Below are positions 18,048-26,366 of a stretch of 47,917 nt of DNA, one piece after another. Origin of the DNA: Geobacillus zalihae NBRC 101842 (lineage in GTDB: Bacteria; Bacillota; Bacilli; Bacillales; Anoxybacillaceae). The notes under the pieces were generated by a model, which had not been told where the DNA came from, did not search any database, and saw only the letters and a program-made list of their open reading frames with translations. The stretch is from the NCBI RefSeq assembly GCF_001544135.1, contig NZ_BCPV01000030.1, positions 1 through 47,917 on the forward strand. The letters run 5' to 3'. The position numbers were made by a program, and so were the translations under genes. The stretch's first letter is position 1. Every line of letters begins with the position of its first letter.

Positions 18048-18742
18048 CGATGTTCCATGCCTTCTTTGGAAATATGGATGGCGTTTTCCAACAGTTGTTT
18101 CGCCTTGTCGCGGTCCCCATCCATCAACCGTTTGGCCGCCTCCATCTGAATGAGCGCTCCAGCGAGCGAGTGGCCGATTTGGTCATGGATGCGCTGCGAC
18201 AGACGGTTCCGTTCTTCCAACTGCAACGTATATTCCGACTGCTTGATGTATTGATGATATTCGCTGATCCTTCTTGTCAGCCGATGCAAATCGTTGCGCA
18301 TTTGATCCAAACGATCTTCTTGTTGTTCCATCCGCTCGATGTGCCGCTTGACTGCCGTCACGCTGACAAAACTGAACAATGCCACAAAGCCGTATAATTT
18401 CCCCGCCGATGGATCAAGCCAAATCATCGGCGTCAACAACACCGCCCCGATCCCCCAAACTCGGTGGATATACACGGAGGCCAGCTCATACCCATTGAGA
18501 GGCAGCAACAACGCCCATAACGGCTCCACAAAGGCGGCGGCTAGAACGAGAAGAGCAACGGAACCAAACGCCGCTCCCCTTTTCCAACTCATATGGCGAA
18601 CGATCAGGGCAAACAGCTGAAGACAAAAATAGATCAGAGAGACTAGAACAAAGCCCGCTCCCGTTCTCTGTTTCGATGAAATGTAATCGAATGCCGCATA
18701 GCCCCATACAATCAGCTTGTAAATGATCAGCAGCGATTCCAT
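18044..18742 (-). pseudogene. Sensor histidine kinase, lacking the ATPase domain
   Basis: 232 codons. Five or six membrane helices (about 1-130), a coiled-coil linker, then a HisKA_3 dimerisation helix with the phospho-acceptor in RIHDQIGHSLAGAL. The chain stops at ISKEGMEHR, just where the HATPase_c domain should begin; the next codons belong to the ABC ATPase. This is a NarL/LnrJ-type kinase that can no longer autophosphorylate. ATG 18742 follows AGGGGATG, nine bases after the regulator stop. A deletion of roughly 1 kb fused the two genes. Confidence 0.85.
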
Positions 18743-18751
18743 AACATCCCC

Positions 18752-19417
18752 TCAGCCGACTTTTCCCGTCAGATAATAAACGGCAATTTGCGTTCGATGT
18801 TGCAGTCCGGTTTTGTCCAAAATCGATGTGATGTAATTGGCCACCGTTCCCTCGGAGAGAAATAGCTGTTTGGCAATCTCTTTATTCGAAAGCCCCTTCG
18901 CAATGAGCGCCATAATGTCCAACTCTCGTTCCGTAAACAGGCTTTTATCGATTTTCGGGGCTGCTTCTGTTTCTTCTTTTAAGTTGGACTTAATTTTGTC
19001 CATCACAATCTCCTGCATCACCACTTGGCCGTGATAAACCGCTTTGATCGCTTCGCGGATTCGTTCCGGATCGGTATTTTTCAAAAAATATCCTTTTGCA
19101 CCGTATTGAATGGCGTCTAGAATGTATTCATCATCATCAAACGTCGTCAAGATGAGCGGCTTTGTCTTCGTCTGCTCGCATAGAAGCTTTGTCGCTTCCA
19201 CTCCATTCATGTTCGGCATGCGCACATCCAATAACGCGACATCAACTTCATGATGTCGACAATAGTCCACTGCCTCTTTCCCATCGCCTACAGTCGCGGC
19301 GACATCAAACTCGTCATACGTGCTTAAGATGATCCGCAGCCCTTCGCGGACAAAGGGATTGTCATCGGCGATGAGCACTTTTATGCGCGGAACATGGGAC
19401 GAAGAGTGATGTTCCAT
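18752..19417 (-). CDS. NarL/FixJ-type response regulator
   Basis: 221 residues. Receiver domain with the acidic pair (IADDN), phospho-acceptor Asp in ALLDVRMPN, conserved Thr and a Lys in FLKNTDP; C-terminal LuxR-type helix-turn-helix (TERELDIMALIAKGLSNKEI). It is intact, but its kinase, transporter ATPase and permease downstream are all broken, so it probably has no native signal. By analogy with LnrK-type systems it would have controlled an antibiotic or lipid-stress exporter. The start at 19417 has a GGGGTGG site; a longer frame to 19489 has none. Confidence 0.88.
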   Translation of the reverse strand: MEHHSSSHVPRIKVLIADDNPFVREGLRIILSTYDEFDVAATVGDGKEAVDYCRHHEVDVALLDVRMPNMNGVEATKLLCEQTKTKPLILTTFDDDEYILDAIQYGAKGYFLKNTDPERIREAIKAVYHGQVVMQEIVMDKIKSNLKEETEAAPKIDKSLFTERELDIMALIAKGLSNKEIAKQLFLSEGTVANYITSILDKTGLQHRTQIAVYYLTGKVG

Positions 19418-19500
19418 CTTTACCCACCCCTTTTCATCATGACGCCTGTCCACTACCTCGCGTGCATGATTTTCATGATTTACTTTCATTGTAATGAATA

Positions 19501-19761
19501 AGGGGGATTTCTTCCATTGCCATTAAGGGAAATGAGCCAAAGCAAGAGGTTTCAGATACAGGCATCGGCATCGCGCCGGAGCATTTGCCTTTTTTGTTCG
19601 ATCGATTTTACCGCACAGATGAAGCCAGAACGCGAAATCGCGGGGGAACCGGATTGGGTCTTGCCATTGCCAAAGAATTCGTATCGGCTCACGGCGGAAC
19701 AATCGATGTCCATAGCACCCCTGGCCAAGGGACCACCTTTCGGGTCAAGCTTCCCCGCTGA
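19501..19761 (+). pseudogene. Relic of a sensor kinase HATPase_c domain
   Basis: From 19549 the plus strand encodes [13 protein letters not shown], then [20 protein letters not shown] and [15 protein letters not shown], ending at TGA 19759-19761: the G1, F and G2 boxes of an OmpR-type sensor histidine kinase C-terminus. About 16 earlier codons are still open but their similarity fades. No start, no dimerisation domain and no regulator partner are present. It is a different kinase class from the truncated one next to it, and on the opposite strand. Confidence 0.85.
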
Positions 19762-19825
19762 CGATAGAGAAGATGTTTATGGTAAAATGGAAAACAGAAT
19801 TCCATAACTAGAAGGAGGAAGAGCC

Positions 19826-20290
19826 ATGTCCCGCGCAAAAAAATGGGTGCAATATTTCCTTTCCCACCGCCATGTCACGATGGAACTGATCCACAAAATC
19901 GACGAAGCGCATTATGATTACAAACCGACGCCGACCTCGATGACAGCGAAGCAGCTGGCGACGCATATGCTGTTCAGCTTCTACAATTTCGCTAACACGG
20001 CAAAACACGGCGATCTATCGCTGTTCCGGCAAAAAATCGAGGAACCGGAGACGAATTTGGCCAAGCTGGCGGAAACGTATACGGAAAAGACGAGGCAGCT
20101 CATCGAATCGATGAGCGATGACGACTTCGACCGGACGCTTGATTTAACTGCCATCTTTGGCACGCAAATGTCCACAGTTCAGTTCCTGCAATTGGCAATG
20201 GACCATGAAATCCACCATAAAGGCCAGCTGTTCGTCTACGTCCGCGGCATGGGGCATACGGACTTGCCGCTGTTTGTGAAACGCGGTTAA
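19826..20290 (+). CDS. DinB family protein
   Basis: 154 residues, four-helix bundle of the DinB/YfiT superfamily. Likely metal ligands His47 (ATHMLF), His127 and His131 (DHEIHHKGQ) are all present. Many members of the family are bacillithiol- or mycothiol-dependent transferases; the substrate here is unknown. A strong AGAAGGAGGAAGAG ribosome site precedes ATG 19826. Convergent with the FrnE-like gene. Confidence 0.85.
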   Translation: MSRAKKWVQYFLSHRHVTMELIHKIDEAHYDYKPTPTSMTAKQLATHMLFSFYNFANTAKHGDLSLFRQKIEEPETNLAKLAETYTEKTRQLIESMSDDDFDRTLDLTAIFGTQMSTVQFLQLAMDHEIHHKGQLFVYVRGMGHTDLPLFVKRG

Positions 20291-20344
20291 TCTTCCCCAT
20301 TTTTGTTTCATCTAACTAAACGAGAAGCTTCTCCGTGAAAATAA

Positions 20345-20388
20345 CAAAAAAAGCCGGCTAAGAAACCCCTAGCCGGCTTTTCCTTTTT
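20345..20388. terminator. Bidirectional terminator, dinB / FrnE-like gene
   Basis: GCCGGCTA (20353-20360) pairs with 20370-20377. T-runs lie on the 3' side in both directions (plus TTTTCCTTTTT; minus TTTTTTTG). Confidence 0.88.
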
Positions 20389-20400
20389 GGTTGAGGCGAT

Positions 20401-21114
20401 CTAGTCAATCGAGCAGCTTCCGTCTGCGCACATTCCGCCTTCACCCGCCAACGACCGCAACGGGGAAGCTTGTTGTTCTTCCTCCCATACTTTCTCTAGC
20501 GCCCGCCGGAACACGTCAACCGGCTGGGCCCCCGAAATCGCATACTTCCCATTCAGCACGAAAAACGGTACGCCGCGGACGCCCAACGCCGCTGCTTCTT
20601 CCTCATCGCGGCGCACCTCTTCCGTATAACGACCACTTGCCAACACCTCCTCGGCTTCCGCCCGGTCAAGCCCGGTTGCTTCGGCGATCGCAAGCAGCAC
20701 ATCGCGGTCGCTGATTCGCTTTGACTCCGTGAAATACGCATAAAACAGCCGTTCCACCATTTCATTCAGCTTCCCTTTTTCCTTGGCATAATGAGCCAAA
20801 CGGTGGGCGTCAAACGTATTCGTCGGCTTCATCGTCTCAAAGCGGAATGTCAATCCGACCGCTTCCGCCTGCCTGCCGATATCGGCATTGGCCCGCTTCG
20901 CTTCCTCGATTGAAATGCCGTATTTGTTAGCAATGATTTCGTGAATCGTCAATGGCGTCTCTTTTTTCGCATTCGGATCCAATTCAAAGCTGCGAAATAC
21001 AACCTCAACATCTTCTCGGTGCGGAAACTGTTCAAGCGCCTGTTCCAAGCGACGTTTGCCGATATAGCAAAACGGGCAGACAAAATCGGACCATACTTCA
21101 ATTTTCACGGCCAT
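20401..21114 (-). CDS. FrnE-like DsbA family oxidoreductase
   Basis: 237 residues, thioredoxin fold with a helical insert. The active-site pair is C13-P-F-C16 in DFVCPFCYIGK, the GVPFFVLN cis-Pro loop is in the C-terminal part, and a second Cys pair (C229/C234) ends the chain. There is no signal peptide, so it acts in the cytoplasm. This is the FrnE/polyketide-isomerase-like subgroup, linked in other bacteria to oxidative stress and disulfide exchange. ATG 21114 follows AGAGGAGG closely; the frame upstream to 21261 is unsupported. Confidence 0.88.
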   Translation of the reverse strand: MAVKIEVWSDFVCPFCYIGKRRLEQALEQFPHREDVEVVFRSFELDPNAKKETPLTIHEIIANKYGISIEEAKRANADIGRQAEAVGLTFRFETMKPTNTFDAHRLAHYAKEKGKLNEMVERLFYAYFTESKRISDRDVLLAIAEATGLDRAEAEEVLASGRYTEEVRRDEEEAAALGVRGVPFFVLNGKYAISGAQPVDVFRRALEKVWEEEQQASPLRSLAGEGGMCADGSCSID

Positions 21115-21249
21115 ATCCTCCTCTACTTTTGACGCGCTTCCCCTCCATTGTAGCCCATTGCCGGTCGAATGGCTAACGAAAGGCATGGGGACGGACCCGC
21201 CCGCATACATTGTACTACCATGCTGTTGGGACAAGGAGGACAAAAACCG

Positions 21250-21651
21250 ATGCATTCTCACGAACTAGGCGCCTTTCTATTGCGGATTGTCACCGGATTC
21301 ATCTTTTTCGCCCATGGGTGGGTGAAATGGCAACGGGGGCTTGAGGCGGCAGCGGATTCGTTTGTTGCTATGGGCCTTCCCGGCTGGCTCGCCTACATCG
21401 TGACGATCATAGAGCTTGCTGGGGGCTGGGCGATGATGCTTGGCCTTGGCACACGCCCGATCGCCGCGGCATTTGCCGTCATCATGGTCGGGGCCATCGC
21501 CACGGCGAAAGTCGACGCCGGCTTGCTCGGCAACGGCCGGGAAACGGGCTATGAATTCAATCTCGCCTTGCTCGCTATGTCCGTATATTTGTGGCTGAAC
21601 GGCAGCCGGCTTTGGTCGTTAGACACGGTTATCGGGCGGCCGCGGGGCTAA
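21250..21651 (+). CDS. DoxX family membrane protein
   Basis: 133 residues with four helices and the family's FIFFAHGWVKW start and GMLLG-like central turn. DoxX proteins are small membrane proteins, some tied to thiol redox balance; the function is not defined here. Start ATG 21250 with AAGGAGG ten bases upstream. Divergent from the FrnE-like gene, with a terminator at 21667. Confidence 0.85.
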   Translation: MHSHELGAFLLRIVTGFIFFAHGWVKWQRGLEAAADSFVAMGLPGWLAYIVTIIELAGGWAMMLGLGTRPIAAAFAVIMVGAIATAKVDAGLLGNGRETGYEFNLALLAMSVYLWLNGSRLWSLDTVIGRPRG

Positions 21652-21666
21652 GTAGGCACAAAAACG

Positions 21667-21696
21667 GGTGTCCCTCACAGCGGGACACCTTTTTCT
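21667..21696 (+). terminator. doxX terminator
   Basis: Perfect 8-bp stem GGTGTCCC/GGGACACC (21667-21674, 21682-21689), followed by a T-run. Confidence 0.88.
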
Positions 21697-21755
21697 TGCT
21701 TAATAAGGCTGAATAAGACTGGACAAATCTTGTCCTTGCTTGTCGGTACGCTGCT

Positions 21756-22967
21756 TCATCCTTTTTCCACTGTCAGCTTGACGACGCGCTCGCCGATGGC
21801 CCGAATCAACTCCGGCGGCATCGGGAAACTGACTGCAGCCGGGTCAGATGCCACCGCTGGAATCGTCGCCGCGAATTGTTCTTCCGTCATCGGATAGTCG
21901 GCAAAATCAGCCGGCAGCCCGATGTCATCGCGCAATTGGCGAATTCGCTCAATGGACTTTACCAACAGCGCTTCATTGCCTTGACCGTGATCATAAATGC
22001 CAAGCGCTTGAGCCAACAGCTTCGCTTTCGGCAAATACAATTCCGGAATCGCTTCCATCACGACTGGCAAAAAGACGGCGTTCGCCAAGCCATGTGGAAT
22101 GCGAAACATCGCTCCGTACGCATGGGCGAAATTGTGCACCGGAATGGCGTTTAACGCAAAGCTGAACGCGGTGATGCCAAGCAAGCTCGCATGCAGCATC
22201 TCCAAGCGGGCGCGGATGTCCCCGCCGTCACGAACCGCCTCCGGCAAGTAGTCACGAATCAAACGGATCGCCTGCAAGGCGCATGCATCGGTGAGCGCGG
22301 TCGCCATCGGCGAGGCGAGCGCTTCAATGGCATGGGTGAGCGCGTCCATGCCGGTAAACGCCGTCACCTTCGGGGGAAGCCCTACCGTTAAATCCGGATC
22401 CAAAACGGCCACATCAGCGTTGATAAACGGATTGATGATGTTCGTTTTCAAGCGCAGCTCTTCATTATAAATGACTGCGATCGGCGATACTTCCGACCCC
22501 GTGCCGGCCGTCGTCGGGATGGCGATGTGCGGGATCGGCATGAATTGCGCTTGCGGGAACGACTCGTACCGCAGCCCGCCTGGAATCGCCTCTTTAATAT
22601 CACGCAACCCTTTAAACAGGGCGTATTTCACCCCTTTGGCCGTATCCAGCACACTGCCGCCGCCGACCGCCAACAAGGCGTCAGCTCCGACAGCGCGCGC
22701 ATAGCGCACCGCTTCATTGACGCATTCACTTTCCGCATCCTGGCGGATATCCAAAAAGATGCCGACAAGCTCTGGTCCGACTCCATGCGTCGTCAAGTCA
22801 AAGAGGCTCGCTACTTTTTCGACAACCCCAGCTTGCTCGAGCCCACGGTCAGAAAGCAATAGCACCCGTTTAGCGCCCAGCCCGCGAAACAAATCCGGCA
22901 CGAGCGCTCGGGTGTTCGACCCGGTGTAAATTGCCGTGCGCAGCCAAAAGTTCGCTAACGTCGTCAT
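21756..22967 (-). CDS. Iron-containing alcohol dehydrogenase
   Basis: 403 residues, group III metal-dependent alcohol dehydrogenase. NAD-binding GGGSVLDTAKG, then metal ligands in NADVAVLDP (Asp), MDALTHAIEA (His), and the PVHNFAHAYG and PHGLANAV segments (two His). It reversibly reduces aldehydes with NAD(P)H. It begins 16 bases after the aldehyde dehydrogenase stop, so the pair would oxidise an alcohol to the acid in two steps. A ribosome site (GGATGAAGGAA) precedes ATG 22967. The natural substrate is not evident. Confidence 0.92.
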   Translation of the reverse strand: MTTLANFWLRTAIYTGSNTRALVPDLFRGLGAKRVLLLSDRGLEQAGVVEKVASLFDLTTHGVGPELVGIFLDIRQDAESECVNEAVRYARAVGADALLAVGGGSVLDTAKGVKYALFKGLRDIKEAIPGGLRYESFPQAQFMPIPHIAIPTTAGTGSEVSPIAVIYNEELRLKTNIINPFINADVAVLDPDLTVGLPPKVTAFTGMDALTHAIEALASPMATALTDACALQAIRLIRDYLPEAVRDGGDIRARLEMLHASLLGITAFSFALNAIPVHNFAHAYGAMFRIPHGLANAVFLPVVMEAIPELYLPKAKLLAQALGIYDHGQGNEALLVKSIERIRQLRDDIGLPADFADYPMTEEQFAATIPAVASDPAAVSFPMPPELIRAIGERVVKLTVEKG

Positions 22968-22983
22968 GTTCCTTCATCCCCCT

Positions 22984-24525
22984 TTACTTTTTCATCATGG
23001 TGTGCAGGCGAGAAAACAGCACTTGATACCATTTCCGTTTCCCAAGCTCCGGCACCATTGATGTGTGCACATGCTTCAGCTGCGTGTAAGCATCAAGTGA
23101 ATATTTGCCCATCTCGCGCCCGATGCCGCTTTGTTTGTAGCCGCCAAACGGCGCGTCATTGCGAAGCATATGCCAGTCATTGATCCAGACGACGCCAGCC
23201 TGCAGGCGCCCGGCGATGGCGTACGCCTTGTTGACGTCTCGCGTCCAGACGCCGGCCGCAAGCCCGTAGATCGTGTCGTTGGCCATCGCCACCGCTTCTT
23301 CCACGTCATGATAGCGGATGATCGACAACACTGGACCGAAAATCTCTTCTTGAGCGATTTTCATGTCATTCGTGACATTCGAAAAAATCGTCGGCGCGAC
23401 AAAATGGCCGCCTTCACAGCCGGGCACTTCGACTTCATGACCTCCGCATACAATGGTCGCACCTTCTTGCTTGCCGGCTTCAATATAGGAGAGCACTGTC
23501 TCTTTTTGCCGCTTGGAGATAACCGGCCCGACGTCGGTCGCCGGATCGAGCGGATGGCCGATTTGCAGCGTCTTCGTCAGGGCGACAAGCCGCTCGACCA
23601 CTTCATCATGGAGCCGTTCAGGCACAAACAGCCTTGTTCCCGATTCGCACAACTGACCAGAGTGCAAAAAGACGCCAAACAAACTGCCGGGAACGGCAAG
23701 GTCCAAATCCGCATCTTCGAGCAAAATGTTCGGCGACTTGCCGCCAAGCTCAAGCGTAACGTTTTTCACCGTTTCCGCCGCCAACGCCATAATGCGGCGG
23801 CCGACTTCCGTCGAACCGGTGAACGCCACCTTGTCAACTTGCGGATGGCGGACAAGCGCCTCCCCGACATCGGCGCCGGGACCAGCCACCACGTTGATGA
23901 CCCCCGGCGGCACGAAGGACGAAATGATTTCCGCCAGCTTCAGTGTCGACAGCGGTGTGTAGCTCGCCGGTTTCACGACGATCGTATTGCCCGCTGCCAG
24001 CGCCGGGGCGATTTTCCACGACGCGATCATGAGCGGCAAGTTCCATGGTGTGATCGCCGCGCAAACCCCGATCGGCTCGCGCCAAACAAAGTTATGCGCC
24101 GGTCCGGGAAACGGCGGAATCGGCAGTGTTTCCGAAAACGGGTACTCTTGGACGATGTTTGCCATCGTTTGGAATAGATCGACCGTCTGCAAAATATCGA
24201 TCGAGCTGATGCGCCGGATCGTCCCTCCGCTTGAGATTGCTTCCAAATAGGCGAGCTCTTGAGCGTTGGCGGCAATGGCTTGGGCGATCGCATTCAGCAC
24301 GCGCGCCCGTTCTTTCGGTTTCATCGCCTTCCAATCGGTCTCGTCAAACGCCTTGCGCGCCGCCTTCACCGCCCGGTCAACATCATCCGCTGTCGCCTTC
24401 GCGACAGTCGCCACCACCTCTCCGGTCGCCGGATTGTATACGTGAAACGTTTCCCCGCTCGTTGCCGGCTGCCATTGGCCGTCAATGAAGAGTGGAAAAT
24501 GATGCACTTGCACATGAGTGGTCAT
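22984..24525 (-). CDS. NAD-dependent aldehyde dehydrogenase
   Basis: 513 residues. Signature [32 protein letters not shown], catalytic Glu in ELGGKSPN and catalytic Cys in [10 protein letters not shown]. It is the DhaS/BetB-like class I/II group. Residues after ISS in the early region (SGGTIRR) are also conserved in this subgroup. The start ATG 24525 is preceded by GGAAGGGAGA. It lies between the small ORF (37 bases upstream) and the alcohol dehydrogenase; substrate unknown. Confidence 0.92.
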   Translation of the reverse strand: MTTHVQVHHFPLFIDGQWQPATSGETFHVYNPATGEVVATVAKATADDVDRAVKAARKAFDETDWKAMKPKERARVLNAIAQAIAANAQELAYLEAISSGGTIRRISSIDILQTVDLFQTMANIVQEYPFSETLPIPPFPGPAHNFVWREPIGVCAAITPWNLPLMIASWKIAPALAAGNTIVVKPASYTPLSTLKLAEIISSFVPPGVINVVAGPGADVGEALVRHPQVDKVAFTGSTEVGRRIMALAAETVKNVTLELGGKSPNILLEDADLDLAVPGSLFGVFLHSGQLCESGTRLFVPERLHDEVVERLVALTKTLQIGHPLDPATDVGPVISKRQKETVLSYIEAGKQEGATIVCGGHEVEVPGCEGGHFVAPTIFSNVTNDMKIAQEEIFGPVLSIIRYHDVEEAVAMANDTIYGLAAGVWTRDVNKAYAIAGRLQAGVVWINDWHMLRNDAPFGGYKQSGIGREMGKYSLDAYTQLKHVHTSMVPELGKRKWYQVLFSRLHTMMKK

Positions 24526-24562
24526 GACGATTTCTCCCTTCCTTGTTTTCGACTCTCAACCT

Positions 24563-24817
24563 CTAGCCAACGTTTTCGCTTTCCTCAAGACCGAACAGCT
24601 CGTCAAACGGTTTCTCCTGCGCTTTTTTCAACACTTCCATCCTCGCTGCCAGTTGGCGAGCGGTGAAATTCATGATATCGGCATGGTGGTCGGGTCCGAA
24701 AATCGAATCGTGGGCCGCTGCTTCCAACCGCTTTGCCTTTTGGTAAAGCCGAAACGGGAACGAATCCTCCTGCAGCCCGCGGCTGCCTGTTGTGACCAAC
24801 GGCTCGGCACGACGCAC
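24563..24817 (-). CDS. Small protein; possible internally deleted R2-like oxidase
   Basis: 84 codons from a GTG at 24817 with AAAAGGAG eight bases upstream; the frame is open to 24892. I do not recognise a family with confidence. The first part (SFPFRLYQKAKRL) resembles the N-terminus of R2-like ligand-binding oxidases, and the end (MNFTARQLAARMEVLKKAQ) resembles their C-terminal helix, but the ~200 residues between, with all the metal ligands, are absent. It may be an internal deletion or an unrelated small protein. It is placed as first gene of the aldehyde/alcohol dehydrogenase operon. Confidence 0.4.
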   Translation of the reverse strand: MRRAEPLVTTGSRGLQEDSFPFRLYQKAKRLEAAAHDSIFGPDHHADIMNFTARQLAARMEVLKKAQEKPFDELFGLEESENVG

Positions 24818-24900
24818 GCTCACCACTCCTTTTCCATTTTTCTTGAAATGTCGGCTGGTGTTGTACTTCTGGATAGATGAACGCGGGGACAACCAATCAA

Positions 24901-24914
24901 TGTAAAGGCTTACA
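24901..24914. promoter_or_regulatory. cre-like site
   Basis: TGTAAAGGCTTACA is a near-palindrome that matches the CcpA consensus TGWAANCGNTNWCA with one mismatch (in the central CG). It is about 85 bases upstream of the small ORF start. Confidence 0.35.
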
Positions 24915-24977
24915 AATAGGCTGTTGCGACAATAGGCGGGTTGCTGGCAAAAAGGCAGGTTGTAAAAATGACCAAAA

Positions 24978-24997
24978 TGTTATGAATAGTCAATCAT
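24978..24997. promoter_or_regulatory. FadR (YsiA)-like box
   Basis: The core TGAATAGTCA (24983-24992) fits TGAMTANTCA exactly, and the right arm ATCAT matches 4 of 5; the left arm is poor. On the minus strand it overlaps a TTGACT that could be a -35. Fatty-acid-type control of an aldehyde dehydrogenase operon would be sensible. Confidence 0.35.
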
Positions 24998-25069
24998 TTT
25001 CCCTCATTCTAGCAACCTTCCCTTTCTTTCGTCAACAAAAAGCGAATGACATTTTCCGACAATAACGCT

Positions 25070-25111
25070 AAAAAAACAGAGGGGGTCACAACAGCATCGA
25101 GACCTCCTCTG
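25070..25111 (-). terminator. Terminator of the acyl-CoA dehydrogenase operon
   Basis: On minus CAGAGG-A-GGTC pairs with GACC-C-CCTCTG (25077-25111), followed by a seven-T run (plus A 25070-25076). Confidence 0.8.
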
Positions 25112-25205
25112 CCACGGCCGTATATCCGCATCGAGCTGATTTGTTATTCAATCTCTCGCACTCCTCTTGAAAGCCAGCACCTCGTTAGGACAGCACCTAC
25201 TCCGG

Positions 25206-26366
25206 TCATGCCCGCACTTTTCCGTATTCTTTCCGCAGTTCGCTCGCAATGATGTTGCGCTGGATTTCCGAGGTACCTTCGTAAATTTTCGTAATGCGGG
25301 CATCGCGGAAGTAACGTTCGATCGGGTAGTCTTTCATGTAGCCGAGGCCGCCGTGGATTTGCACGGCCATGTCAGCGATTTTGTTGTACACTTCCGAACC
25401 GAACAGCTTGGCGATGGCCGCTTCTTTGACGACGCGCATCTTTTGGTCGACCATCCAGGCGACGCGGTAGACGGTCGAACGCAGCACTTCGATCAACATG
25501 CTCATTTCCGCCAGCATATGCTGGATCGCTTGCTGCTCGATAATCGGCTTGCCGAACTGTTCACGCTGTTCGGCGTATTCCATGCAGTATTCCAAGAGGC
25601 GGATGCACGAGCCGAGGTTGCGCGCGGCAAGACCAGCACGGCCGTTCGCTAAAATCTTCAAGGCGTTGACATACCCTTCGCCTTCTCTCCCGAGCACGTT
25701 TTCGGCCGGCACTTCCAAGTTGTCAAAAAACAGCTCAGCCGAATGCGATCCGCGCAGCCCCATTTTCCGCTCGACTTTTCCGACGATAAAGCCGGGAAAA
25801 TCTTTTTCTACGATAAAGGACGTGATGCCTTTCGGGCCTTTCGACGGATCGGTGACTGCCATGACGGTAAACACATGGGCGTCGACAGCGTTCGTAATAT
25901 AATGTTTCGAGCCGTTAATGATGTAGCGGTCGCCTTTGCGGACGGCGGTCGTTTTGATCGCAGCGGCGTTTGATCCGGCGCTGGGCTCAGTGAGAGCAAA
26001 AGCGCCGATCCATTCGCCCGTCGCCATCTTTGGCAAATAGCGCTGCTTTTGTTCTTCCGTGCCGAGCTCAACGATGCCGACGGTGCCGATGCCGGTATGG
26101 GCGCCGATTAACGTCGTATAGCCGTTATGCGTTTTGCCGAGCTCTTCGTAAATGGCGCATTTGCCGACCATTGACAAACCGAGGCCTCCGTACTCTTCCG
26201 GAATGCTTAATCCAAACAGCCCCATTTCTTTCGACTTTTCAATGATATCTTGCGGAATCTGGTCATTTTCCTCAATATCCATCGCCACCGGTTCGACAAC
26301 TTCTCTCACAAACTTGCGGACGTTTTCTTTTAAAAATTCAATCTCGGCTGGCAGCGTGAAATCCAT
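25206..26366 (-). CDS. Acyl-CoA dehydrogenase
   Basis: 386 residues, flavoprotein of fatty-acid or branched-chain acyl-CoA oxidation. Signatures [13 protein letters not shown] (FAD/substrate), the [10 protein letters not shown] segment, [13 protein letters not shown], and the catalytic base Glu in [12 protein letters not shown], the position of short/medium-chain enzymes. Start ATG 26366 has GGGGAGGGG; it overlaps the end of the regulator gene by 29 bases, so translation is likely coupled. Being driven by a sigma-54 activator is unusual and suggests a specific inducer such as an acyl-CoA or amino acid derivative; chain specificity is unknown. Confidence 0.9.
   Translation of the reverse strand: MDFTLPAEIEFLKENVRKFVREVVEPVAMDIEENDQIPQDIIEKSKEMGLFGLSIPEEYGGLGLSMVGKCAIYEELGKTHNGYTTLIGAHTGIGTVGIVELGTEEQKQRYLPKMATGEWIGAFALTEPSAGSNAAAIKTTAVRKGDRYIINGSKHYITNAVDAHVFTVMAVTDPSKGPKGITSFIVEKDFPGFIVGKVERKMGLRGSHSAELFFDNLEVPAENVLGREGEGYVNALKILANGRAGLAARNLGSCIRLLEYCMEYAEQREQFGKPIIEQQAIQHMLAEMSMLIEVLRSTVYRVAWMVDQKMRVVKEAAIAKLFGSEVYNKIADMAVQIHGGLGYMKDYPIERYFRDARITKIYEGTSEIQRNIIASELRKEYGKVRA

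Larger units (their letters stand above)
24818..25205. other. Regulatory gap upstream of the aldehyde dehydrogenase operon
   Basis: 388 bases without a supported gene. It contains, from left to right, a cre-like 14-mer at 24901-24914, a FadR-like box at 24978-24997 and the terminator of the acyl-CoA dehydrogenase operon at 25070-25111. No sigma-54 or confident sigma-A promoter was found. Confidence 0.5.

Noticed and set aside
19517-19807. 96-residue open frame on plus
   Set aside because: It is a shadow of the kinase relic, which reads in a different frame with clear motifs.
23131-24177. 348-codon frame opposite the aldehyde dehydrogenase
   Set aside because: Arg/His-rich translation typical of an antisense shadow; the minus strand has all ALDH motifs.
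24930-24965. Sigma-54 promoter near TTGCTGGCAAAAAGG
   Set aside because: GG and GC elements do not have the required spacing or order on either strand.
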